From Notospermus geniculatus (taxonomy: Eukaryota > Nemertea > Pilidiophora > Heteronemertea > Lineidae): a stretch of DNA of 64,000 bases. Positions 46,327 through 55,780 of this stretch are shown here, piece after piece. The stretch lies in assembly GCA_002633025.1 (NCBI GenBank), contig NMRB01000588.1, forward strand, positions 208,691 through 272,690. Direction: 5' to 3'. Below the pieces are notes generated by a model. The model was not told the origin of the DNA and ran no database searches. It worked only from the letters and a program-made list of their open reading frames with translations. The position numbers were made by a program, and so were the translations under genes. Numbering within the stretch: position 1 is the stretch's first letter; each line of letters starts with the position of its first letter.

Positions 46327-48638
46327 TACTTTACAACAAAAGCCATACTCTCTCGACTCCTTCAAAGCCTTTGACAATTTACCTTTTCTTGGTTATTCGA
46401 TCAGGGCCTTTTGCGCCGGCTGCATGAAGGGAAATAACTTCACCGAGATGTTTGTGGCGAAAAAAGACAGCAAAAACGGCGGTTCCCATTTGAAAACCCG
46501 CTGAGCGGCTTTAGATCAAATTGAGATAAAAATCAACAGTCATTAAATTCTGAACGAAACAAATTGCCCGAGCAAGTTTACAACCCGTAATCACAATTTT
46601 AATGCGTTTTACTCCGTATTTTACACTTTTATGATTTTGACTCGTGTCATAAACGAATCGTCTTTGCGAAAAACAAGTCATTGCCAGCAGACGGTAGGAT
46701 TCAGACGCGCGGTACCCGGATGATGCCAGGCTCTTCACACATGCCGACATCTCGTGACATATGCTGACCAGGACTTGTGCCGTTTTCCGCTCCAGTGCAA
46801 CTGCTTGATCAGCCGATGAACCGCCAGTATGCAAGATTAACCCTAATACTTTTTCAATGAACTTTTTTCTACCTATGAATGAAAATTCAAAAATTTCTTT
46901 CAAACCGGCGCATTAAGGATTAAATTATTGAAAACCAGGCAAAGCAGAAGGCAACCTGCGCAGATCTTCAAAACCACTTATGCTAATGGTTGCATCGAAA
47001 AAGCGGACTCGTGAAAAGGGAATGTGAACATGCGGCACATCGGTAAGAAAGGCCGTTCGGGGACTTAACATGCGCCCAGCTCTCACCTCGCATCTGGTTA
47101 ACAAGCATACACATCCACCCAGCGAATTTCAAAATAATTCGAGTGGTTCAATTTTCTTCTGAAAACGTCGGTTTTAATAGTTTGTATCGTCTGCTCTCGC
47201 TAGTTTGCCCGGGGCTACGATTTTCTGCGAGACTCGAGTACCTCACATCCCCGCTGCATTCAGACGAACCTTTGTGTCTTATGCTCCCTGAGACCGCCTC
47301 AACTCGATAGAGAAAATCCTTTCATAGGGAATAAGCGCTTAGAGAAGGATGCAGATGGCCTACTATTTCACCAAGACCCCGCCATCTTCCCTTCCTCGCT
47401 GTCCCATAGTTTGTTTAGTTCAACTGCTAATCCTCTGAGTTTTTGTCACACGATGAATGGCCTTAGCATCCCCAGATATTTCAGAAATGTTTATATTGCA
47501 ATTGAAGCAAAAGTTGAGCAAATGTCTCGACACAATCATCTCAAAGTCAAACAAACTCGTATACATGAACTATTTGCTTTATGAAAACATTACACCACCA
47601 AGGCACGTTAAACCCGCCATATCATAGCAAGATATCAAAAGTGTGGCATACCAGATTTGTAGCGACACTTGCACTTTCCGGCAGTGTTGCGGCGAATCCG
47701 AAACGTCTTGAATCTTAGTAGAAAATGGTGCATGAGGTCACGGTTCAAAATATCCCGTCTAGATGTCGTCATACCCTTTTTATAACCGGTAGTCTACCGA
47801 TTTGCCGCTCGTCAGAGAACCACAAATCTGCTTCAGTTACGACAACCACTGATGGATATGAGAATTCTCCCAACCCATCTGTGTGCGCACGCACTGTCAT
47901 GGCTGCCAAACATAATCCCAGGCAGCAAGGCTGGAAACATCGTGTGGGAAACGCCCGTGTTGCCACAAAATCAAACCGAGCCGATGATTTTGTGCATTTG
48001 TTGGACGTTGGGGCAAAACTCGATGAAGTAGTCTATGTATTGGCAGTTTCCTTTATCGAAAGCTTTTCAAGGCGATGCCACTTTTCTGGAACGCCCGACG
48101 TAAACCACATTTCGTGGATCCTTCAGTCGGGGGTCTGTATCATTACGACAGTAACAGAATGACAAAACTCCTGCTAATTGCAGCACTAATGAACCTTTAA
48201 AGGAACTATTTGATGGGGAGAAGTCAAGCAGATTCCTGTCGTGGGGAAGGTGGGTGGTGCCCGTCACAATGGACATCCCGGGATGGCTGTATGAGGAGGA
48301 TAAGGAGGATTTAATGAGACACTGAGCCGCCAACCTGTCTCGGTATTTTCTGCTGCAGCGTGCGTGACTGATTTGTTATCGCTGCCACGATCTGCTTCCG
48401 GATTTGACGCTAAGGTTTACACCCTCTAGTGAGAAAATCTGAAATTAAATCATTGATATTCGTCATATAAAGTTCAAACATGCCAAGAGCAAAATGGAAC
48501 TCCCTTGAATTCTCAGGAAGGGTTTGTTCGAAACTCAATTTGAGACAAGCACAAGCCGACAATCTGTTCCTACTCTGACAGTATCTACTTAGAAGTTTCG
48601 CTTATGTTTTCATTGGACGACGAATTACCGGTAATGAT

Positions 48639-48713
48639 TAGTCTCGCGCAGCCAGTCGGTTTGTTCCGCAGTGTTGCTCCACTTTATTCGCAACAGCTTG
48701 ATGACCGAGACTA
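48639..48713. mobile_element. 75-bp TAGTCTCG element (copy B)
   Basis: Counterpart of 35721-35811 with an internal deletion. The left flank has changed (an ACCGGTA insertion), so the duplication is less clear than in copy A. Confidence 0.65.
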
Positions 48714-48755
48714 ATTGGTGATGAGTACTTTATCTATGGCTTTCGTTCCTGCATT

Positions 48756-49594
48756 TTGGCAGTGAGAACTTTGTACTGAACGATCCGCGTTGTTTTGACT
48801 GTGATCGAGAGGTAAGAAATCACACAGATTGACATCCTCTCTCTTGGCAGTGAGGACTTGGCGCTCGCTGAACGATCCGCGTTGTTTTGACTGTGATCGA
48901 GAGGTTAGAAATCACACAGATTGACATCCTTTCTCTTGGCAGTGAGGACTTGGCAGTCGCTGAACGATCCGCGTTGTTTTGACTGTGATCGAGAGGTAAG
49001 AAATCACACAGATTGACATCCTCTCTCTTGGCAGTGAGGACTTGGCAGTCGCTGAACGATCCGCGTTGTTTTGACTGTGATCGAGAGGTAAGAAATCACA
49101 CAGATTGACATCCTCTCTCTTGGCAGTGGGGACTTGGCACTCGCTGAACGATCCGCGTTGTTTTGACGGTGATCAAGAAGTTAGAAATCACAGAGAGTAT
49201 GACGTCCAGCTCTTCTCTCTTGGCAGTGGGGACTTGGCACTCGCTGAACGATCAGCGTTGTTTTGACGGTGATGAAGAAGTTAGAAATCACAGAGAGTAT
49301 GACATCCTCTCTGATTGGCAGTGAGGACTTGGGACTCGTTGAACGATCCGCGTTGTTTTGACTGTGATCGAGAGGTTAGAAATCACAGAGAGTATGACAT
49401 CCTCTCTCATTTTGGCAGTGAAGACTTGGCACTCGTTGAACGATCCGCGTTGTTTTGACTGTGATCAAGAATCACAGAGAGTATGACATCCTCTCTCTTG
49501 GCAGTGAGGACTTGGCACTCGTTGAACGATCCGCGTTGTTTTGACGGTGATGAAGAGTTTAGAAATCACGAAGATTGGCATCCTCTCTCTCGGC
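48756..49594 (+). repeat. Tandem array with about 92-bp unit, nine units
   Basis: Units begin TTGGCAGTGAGGACTTGGCA and start at 48756, 48844, 48936, 49028, 49120, 49220, 49315, 49412 and 49498. The spacing is exactly 92 three times, then drifts to 86-100. Each holds GAACGATCCGCGTTGTTTTG. The middle units are nearly identical, consistent with recent expansion. Copy A of the large duplication ends after about 1.3 units. Confidence 0.93.
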
Positions 49595-50307
49595 GTGGAC
49601 ATGGGTCGATCATCCATGATATTGGAGAAACATCACAAGCCACTGAGGGACCACAAAAGTTACCGGTCCATAGCCCAGGTCCCTGCAAACTGTATCCGTT
49701 ACCCTTCCCTCTACTGTCTCTCAGCATGCCACCGACCACCCCACGGTGCCGCCACGGGAAACCAGACACCAAATTTAACAGCTCCCATCTAAAGTGAAAC
49801 CAGCAATTACCGCTGCCATATTTCAAGTTGTTTTCAATTCCTAGCATGCGCCGGAGGATTAAGGGTTCAAACTCCGGCTATAAAACATGCTGGCTTGTTT
49901 CAGAGTCATTCTTCTTGACCCCCTGGGTGATTTTACACTGGAATTAAACCCTTATCTTTCGAGTCACATTTGATGAGGATTGTACGAGCCCACAAAGCGA
50001 GAAGTAACTTAAAGTATAATCGGAGATGATTATTCTTATTTGTGATGCTTTGAGGACCATATGGTGGGACAGAGGCGCAGTCGGGAGCACGCAGTTTTAA
50101 ACTCCGTGATTTCCGTTTCCCTTCAATATCAGCATTTCTGTGTCCTTCGGTATCCCTTTTGGTGGCTAGGCCTACTTTAGTTTCGAAAGTGAACAAGACA
50201 CATGGACGCTCCATGGAGGAAGAGTTGCGTCTCCGTGTCACACTGATGAAGAGCAGTTGTGATAAATTAGGCGTACCAAACTACACTTCGCAGTCAGGAG
50301 ACAGATT
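49595..50307. other. Spacer with no recognised gene
   Basis: Short overlapping open frames on both strands at 49483-49847 and 49933-50241 show no known motif. No inverted ends were noticed in this stretch. Confidence 0.4.
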
Positions 50308-50316
50308 AGGTGGACC

Positions 50317-50867
50317 TACACTCCTTTCGCAGTGTCTTCTCACTCGTACCTATCGTTCATAGACACTGCTTACAATGGCCCGATCCCCGCCGATTTACCG
50401 CATGGTGGCAGCACTAGTCAGCGGCCAAATAGCGCGGGAAACAGCGCCGGCGTTGCTCACAGCTTCGGCCTGTTCAACAAGATCAATCACTACAAACAGA
50501 ATAATCTCGTATAGAGCGCCGTTATCCACTTCTTTAGCGATGTTTCAAAACAAAAAAGGCACGAGCTAAACACTGAAAAGTGCAAAGTGACACTGCATAC
50601 TGGACACGGCGGGGGGCAGCCATTGCTGTTGTTGTAGACTAGTCGTGCTACGTCATAATGCAACTGTCCCATATAAAATGCTTTCCGACGAGTGACCAGG
50701 CTGCCGTGGTTGTCAAGGACGCTGACAGTGAACCAATCAGAAAATGTTTCATGTATTTCGTTAGTTACGCAAACGCCCTCTAGTGGTAAATCGGCGGGGA
50801 TCGGGCCATTGTAAGCAGTGTCTATGAACGATAGGTATGAGTGAGAAGACACTGCGAAAGGAGTGTA
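50317..50867. mobile_element. 551-bp inverted-repeat element, TACACTCC ends, 9-bp TSD
   Basis: The arms are about 85 bp, starting TACACTCCTTTCGCAGTGTC and its mirror. The exact 9-bp duplication AGGTGGACC is at 50308-50316 and 50868-50876. No transposase was found. Long arms plus a 9-bp duplication are typical of Mutator-like non-autonomous elements. Confidence 0.88.
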
Positions 50868-51023
50868 AGGTGGACCAAGAGTTACGTCTCCCTGCCCCCT
50901 GGTAGGGGCGCGGTTCTTGATAATGTATAGGTCTGCCAACCTTTATGTTTTAACTTCAACCCAACTCTGCAGTCGATCATGAAAAACGTGACAGTCCTCA
51001 TCATTCGTTTCATGAGTGATCAA

Positions 51024-51564
51024 AACGTTATGAAAATCTTCATTTTACCATGGTAATTTCGCACGGTATAAAAGGACAGTTTACCATGGTATAACTAAAC
51101 TCCCTACGCGGTTGTGTATCGCGCCGCCTTCGGTTTACTCGCTCTCCACAACTGCTTAACTTCGTAAAATTCGCCGCGTTAGGTCAACAGGTGGCGCTGA
51201 GAGAGTCGACCAATGAGAGCACCGAGCAACCGGTAACCAAGCTGGCCTGAGACAATTTTTCATTGGCCGAGCGGTTCGTAGCCATGGTAGCACAAGAACA
51301 TCCGTTGCCAACGGGCCAAAGAGTTCTGAAAGCAGCGTGCTGATAGGCTGTAAAACTCGCGCCAGCCCCTGACGCCATCTGTTGACCAAACGCGGCGACT
51401 TCCACGAAGTAAAGCAGTTGTGGAGAGCGAGTAAACCGAAGGGGGCGCGACTCACAACTGCGTAGGGAGTTTATGGTATAACTGGCTTTCACCATGGTAA
51501 ACCTTCTTTTACTGTGCGAAATTAACATTCACCATGGTAAAATGGAGAATATTTTTTATAAGGG
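51024..51564. mobile_element. ACCATGGTAATTTCGCACGG foldback element split by another element
   Basis: The outer parts match the 25000-25147 element. It is flanked by a 24-bp direct repeat with one mismatch, beginning ATCATTCGTTTC, at 51000-51023 and 51565-51588. The centre is interrupted by the 378-bp element at 51096-51473. Confidence 0.7.
51096..51473. mobile_element. 378-bp nested inverted-repeat element, TAAACTCCC ends, 9-bp TSD
   Basis: The left end TAAACTCCCTACGCGGTTGT and the mirrored right end share arms of about 60 bp, with CTCGCTCTCCACAACTGC. TGGTATAAC is duplicated at 51087-51095 and 51474-51482. The host copy at 25000 is uninterrupted, with one TGGTATAA. The terminal T/A could extend the duplication reading to 11 bp. 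Confidence 0.85.
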
Positions 51565-51588
51565 ATCATTCGTTTCCTGAGTGATCAA

Positions 51589-52316
51589 CAAGGCATCCAT
51601 CCCATACGTACTTGTATCACACCAGATTTCTTATATGGCATGGTTCTCCTGAAAATCACACGACTCTCAAAACAACACATAGGCCCTATTTTGAGATTCA
51701 GATCCCTGGATCAACCAAGTTCGTTCAGTTGACGAATGGAAGGAGGAAGTTCGGAAGTTTGATCCTTCCGTTGATCCATCTTTCTGACCGAATACTGTTA
51801 GCAGCAGTGCTCGTTGTCTTCAAATCAAATTGATTTCAGCGCTTCGCAATGAATGACTTGTCTTACGATGTAGGCCTAGGCGACTGGAGAGGAGATATCA
51901 CTGCCGATATGGCAAAATGGCGCCCAGAAAGAGAATAATCAGGAAAATACATGTATTGTTAATTGACGCTTACTCATCAACTACCAAAGTCTGCCGAAAG
52001 ACAACATGATTGGTCCACTAAAGACTTGTAAACAACCAATTCTCCCACGTCCAATCTCCACAAGTAAACCTGTTGTCAACACGCGTCAGCCACGATCCCA
52101 TTTCGGACATTACGGCGACATATGCAGTAGCCAGGCCGAATTAACGTCAAACTTGCATTCACAAACCGCGAAAGTACCGCCTCAGCGGACAGAGACACGG
52201 TTGTTCATCACCCCTTCGTCTTCGGAAAAGTTGGCCACATTTTGACACTCGGACCGCCCCGGTTTGTTCCCCACAGACGGCGCCCATTGTCCCATGAAAA
52301 GTTTGGCAATCACGGA
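51589..52316. promoter_or_regulatory. Upstream region of the Olig-family gene
   Basis: No other gene is seen here. The stretch is the likely proximal regulatory DNA of the bHLH gene. It contains short homeobox-type ATTA/TAAT motifs, but none is specific enough to call as a site. Confidence 0.35.
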
Positions 52317-52321
52317 CCAAT
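52317..52321 (+). promoter_or_regulatory. CCAAT box upstream of the Olig-family gene
   Basis: CCAAT lies about 78 bp upstream of the TATA box, a usual distance for NF-Y-type sites. The call rests on position only. Confidence 0.4.
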
Positions 52322-52394
52322 CACGACCTGCCGTGGATCAGTTGTCCCGCCCCGTCTTGTTAGTGGTTAGATTTGACACCCCTGGGGTGAGGGA

Positions 52395-52400
52395 TATAAA
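52395..52400 (+). promoter_or_regulatory. TATA box of the Olig-family gene
   Basis: TATAAA within GGGATATAAAGACC. Transcription would start near 52425, about 20 nt before the ATG at 52447. This argues against the longer open frame, which begins at 52264, upstream of the TATA box. Confidence 0.65.
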
Positions 52401-52446
52401 GACCAAATCACGGCATGGTGGCCACATTTATACCGTAAACTCACTA

Positions 52447-53229
52447 ATGTCATCAGCGAATCTCTTCTCCCATAATTTACGACAGCAAAGCGGGATAGCA
52501 GACGACAACATGGCCGAAACTGACGTCAACGTGGATTATTTCTCAAACGACGACCTGTCATCCGACGAAGGATCGAAAGAACCATCGTCCCCTCAAACCC
52601 AGGAAAACTCCAACTTCGGGAAAACGAAGCCATCGAGGCATAGGAAGGGCTTGTTGGCAAATAAATGCTTCTCGGAGGCCGAACTGCAGGATCTTCGTTT
52701 GAAAATCAACAGCCGGGAACGCCGGCGAATGCACGATTTGAATTCGGCTCTGGACGGACTCCGTGAAGTCATGCCGTACGCGAATGGACCATCAGTGCGA
52801 AAACTCTCCAAGATCGCCACTCTTCTGTTAGCTAAGAACTATATACTGATGCTCAGTAACTCTTTGGATGAGATGAAGAAACTGGTGAGTGATATTTATC
52901 AAAGTCGTAATCATCCACCACCACCGCCGATGCCCTCGCAAGCCGCACTACCGACCATGCCGTCTGTCAGTCTACCCTCCATGAGCCTACCATCCTGCCC
53001 GCCATCTCTACCCGTGCCAGTATCAACATCCGCACCTACGTTACCCGTCTTCTCACACCAGCAAGGACACAATCCGCCGGGCCCTGTGCCGCCGATGGGA
53101 CACAGGCCTATGATGTACGGTTCTTGGCCTATACCATGTTCCTGCAGCCAATGTACGGACTCTTTACGAGTGTCTTGCTCGCCTTTGAACTGTTATTCTC
53201 CATCTCTGATGGGTTCGACGGGAAAATGA
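52447..53229 (+). CDS. OLIG: Olig-family bHLH transcription factor, single exon
   Basis: A DNA-binding repressor-type factor of the Olig family, used in vertebrates for neural and glial fate. Read from 52447 it has 260 residues. An acidic Ser-rich N-terminus ([19 protein letters not shown]) is followed by a basic region and helix-loop-helix at about residues 86-141. This contains [40 protein letters not shown] and [15 protein letters not shown], all diagnostic of Olig. A Pro-rich stretch follows (from about 156), then a C-terminal [10 protein letters not shown] (about 227-236) that recalls the WGGMPCPCSMC motif of vertebrate Olig. The start at 52447 is chosen for its position after the TATA box; the in-frame ATG at 52510 has a better context (AACATGG) and is an alternative. 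The gene is intronless, as in vertebrates. Which Olig paralogue it corresponds to cannot be said. Confidence 0.95.
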   Translation: MSSANLFSHNLRQQSGIADDNMAETDVNVDYFSNDDLSSDEGSKEPSSPQTQENSNFGKTKPSRHRKGLLANKCFSEAELQDLRLKINSRERRRMHDLNSALDGLREVMPYANGPSVRKLSKIATLLLAKNYILMLSNSLDEMKKLVSDIYQSRNHPPPPPMPSQAALPTMPSVSLPSMSLPSCPPSLPVPVSTSAPTLPVFSHQQGHNPPGPVPPMGHRPMMYGSWPIPCSCSQCTDSLRVSCSPLNCYSPSLMGSTGK

Positions 53230-54705
53230 TGCAACAAACTCAACACAGAACGTGCTTAAACTGTTCCTACTGAGCCTGAAAGGATAGGTTTGCTATGCTG
53301 GTCTACTGAGCCTGAGACACCCGCAGCGACGGACGACAGCAAGTCCACCGCTGACTCCACAGATTCCGTTTCCGTAAAACTGCTTCACAACAACACTGAG
53401 TAAAGGACAACAATGACAGCGATCTATCGGAATGCAACTAAGGACATTGATGCTGCTCTCAGAGTTACACCGCTGACAACCCTCGCTTTGTTGTCCAACC
53501 GTGTGGACAGAACCGATGAAAGGACGATGTTTCCTATTAAAATGATATTCGTGGATCACTAATTAACTTGTGCATTACGGGAAGTTGCAGTTACAAATCA
53601 GGACAGCGCACTCAAGCAGGAATTCGCTCACTCCATTGCCTTTCTTTTGTGAGATCGACCGCAGCGTCCGCACGGCATATGGGACTGACTTCCACAATCA
53701 CGAAAACAGGACATTTTTAGTTTTAATCACAGACGCAAAGGCCCCTCTATTGTGTACGAAAACAGCTAGGATCTGTTCACGTTTGTTTTCCAATAGCCCC
53801 CGGCCAAGACGTCAGTTTCATTCTACAGTACCAATGGATTCTGCGACAATAGGCTAACGAAATGATGGAGTAAATTACAACTTCTAGGACAGTATATTAT
53901 CTTGCAAATGATTTGTTCTTTTTATGTCAGCCGTTATGAAGGGTTTTCTCTCTGTTCTGTGCCATCATCGTGATTACAGCTCTGGGGGACATCTCTCGGG
54001 CACTGTACAAAGTCATTCCTGGTTTTGATTTTATTATATGATAATTTCATTGTCGTTTGGCTTTATACAGCCTCGTTTTAATTATGGTCTTCTCGTAAAA
54101 TCTCGTGGTCGTATGTTGAAAAAAGTGGGTCCGTCGCCATACCAGATGGTACAATGTGGAAAGAATATCATGACTTAGATCTTAGAAGAAAAGTTAAGTC
54201 GTTAGCTCCTGATCTTTGCCAATTTTCACTGCTGTGATACCCTTGAAATCAAACGTTTTGACAGTATATCCTAAACTAAACTACCTTCCTTTCAATTCAA
54301 CTAAGTGGTCTTCACAAAACCCACTGGTTTGCAGAAAAGGTAAAGTGATTTTTTTTGTCTGATGCTCAATATTGCATGCAAGGGTTGAGTCGAGTTTGTC
54401 CACATGTTCAAAATCCCTTTCTCGTCTTTTTACCAAAGACTCAAACGAGATTTTCACGAAGTGCGAGCTGCAATGAGCAGTACTCTTCAACTTTCCCAAC
54501 TATCATTATCAATTCGAATCTTTACTCGACGCGGGTGAGTTTCCAGTTTCAGTACTCTACCTTCATGAGTACAATGAATTCTCTCATGTTGCTGTTGAAG
54601 GCGATCAGGAAATAATTCTAAATCAAACAATATTTTGCTTGTAATATTTAATTGTAAATAGAGTACACAATATGTATATTTGTATCAATTTTGTACTTAT
54701 GTAAA
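53230..54705 (+). other. Region downstream of the Olig-family gene, probable 3' UTR and spacer
   Basis: No second gene is recognised. The A/T-rich stretch with TAATATTTAATTGTAAAT near 54640 could be the end of a long 3' UTR. I found no AATAAA that I would assign with confidence. Confidence 0.4.
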
Positions 54706-54967
54706 TAACGTACGCCAATCAATCACGTCACAGTCAGAGCTAGGGAGTTTAATCATACAGCTACATACTATCTGGCCGTCAGGGTTGAGAGTAGTAGGCC
54801 TAATTGAGAGTACGGTACTACAGTAATAGTAATTGACCCTGAGGGAGACGATTAGTACTCTTTTGATACCCTTTATTATGTTGAGGCCTATATCATTATA
54901 ACACGTATTTTGTGGTTTTGAAGACAGAATCCGACGATGACATTCGCGAGGTTCAGTTATGGTCATT

Positions 54968-55120
54968 AGGGAGTTTAAGAAATCAAACGATAAACTTAAA
55001 CTTTACGACAACGTTATTTTTCATACTGCGAATTCACCAGATTATACATTACATTTTCGGTACAAAAAATAACGTTGTCGTATTAAGTTAACGTTTATCG
55101 TTTGATTTCTTAAACTCCCA
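54968..55120. mobile_element. AGGGAGTTTAAGAAATC inverted-repeat element, ATT TSD
   Basis: The arms AGGGAGTTTAAGAAATCAAA and the mirrored right end form a 153-bp foldback. ATT flanks it at 54965-54967 and 55121-55123. The inner arm with AACGTTATTTTT is shared with the 55300 element. Confidence 0.8.
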
Positions 55121-55299
55121 ATTATTACCAACATTACTATAAAGTAGACGCATCTGAGAATTGAACGTGAAGCATCAAAGTCAATTCTTTATTTTCATCG
55201 GTATTTGAGATACACAGTAACGTGAGCTATTAAGTTCTTGGACCTTGTGCAAAGGTCTCGTCAGTCTTACAAAACATGCGCATGTATACATGTAATAAT

Positions 55300-55451
55300 A
55301 GGGAGGTTTCGAAATCGAACGATACACGTAAACGTCAACGACAACGTTATTTTCGTACCGAAAATGTAATATAAAATCTGGCGAATGTGTAGTACGAAAA
55401 ATAACGTTGTCGTAAAGTTTGCATTTATCGTTTGATTTCGAAACCTCCCTA
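55300..55451. mobile_element. AGGGAGGTTTCGAAATC inverted-repeat element, present in one repeat copy
   Basis: A 152-bp foldback with ends AGGGAGGTTTCGAAATCGAA and its mirror. The flanks are AAT (55297-55299) and ATT (55452-55454). The second repeat copy has the empty site TGTAATATTGAAAG near 56360, which implies an ATT duplication with one later change. Confidence 0.85.
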
Positions 55452-55779
55452 TTGAAAGACAAATTTCGATCGCTTGGCTGTTACCACGGCTGACACTAGC
55501 TTACGTAATATGAACTTGACATCTGCCAAATTTAGGATGTATTGTAGACTTGTTGGTGATTGAAATACTTTTCATATAATCTGCCATTGGTCAACTAAAA
55601 CAAAATAATTTCCGACTTTTACATGTAATAGTTATTACGTGTGGCTTCAGCCTTGTTAGTAAATAATTTCTCAGGTGGGAAACGAGTTTCGGGTTTGTTT
55701 AAAAACCCAACATTTGGAGACAAAATATGCCGTTTGGCAAGTTTGAAAACTTTCGATGTAAACATTGTGCATTGTGTAG

Positions 55780-55780
55780 N
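55780..55780. other. Single N at the repeat junction
   Basis: One undetermined base sits exactly where the direct repeat starts again. It reads as a contig-join placeholder rather than a true ambiguous base. Confidence 0.85.

Larger units (their letters stand above)
35984..48876 (+). repeat. Large tandem duplication, copy B (about 12.9 kb)
   Basis: Same order and orientation as copy A. Copy B carries the nested LINE element (36571-38479) and a 490-bp foldback (45837-46326) absent from A, and lacks three A-specific inserts. It ends within the roughly 92-bp tandem array, where copy A also ends. The A/B junction reads GAACGAT/CACAATAAAG. No gene was recognised in it. Confidence 0.9.
54706..55779 (+). 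repeat. 1-kb direct repeat, copy 1
   Basis: It begins ATAACGTACGCCAATCAATC and ends GCATTGTGTAG just before the single N at 55780. It is nearly identical to 55781-56691. Unlike copy 2 it contains a 152-bp AGGGAGG element at 55300. Confidence 0.9.

Noticed and set aside
24638-48333. Many open frames of 60-145 codons repeated in copies A and B
   Set aside because: They recur because the DNA is duplicated. Differences between copies include frameshifts and do not favour silent sites by eye, and no family motif is seen.
48756-49594. CRISPR-like or regulatory array
   Set aside because: The units are contiguous 92-bp tandem copies without unique spacers, and the host is an animal; it is a minisatellite.
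52264-52446. N-terminal extension of the Olig-family frame from the ATG at 52264
   Set aside because: The extension lies upstream of and across the TATA box at 52395-52400 and has no Olig-like sequence, so translation from 52447 or 52510 is more likely.
52593-52820. Minus-strand open frame across the bHLH region
   Set aside because: It is an antisense shadow of the conserved Olig coding sequence.
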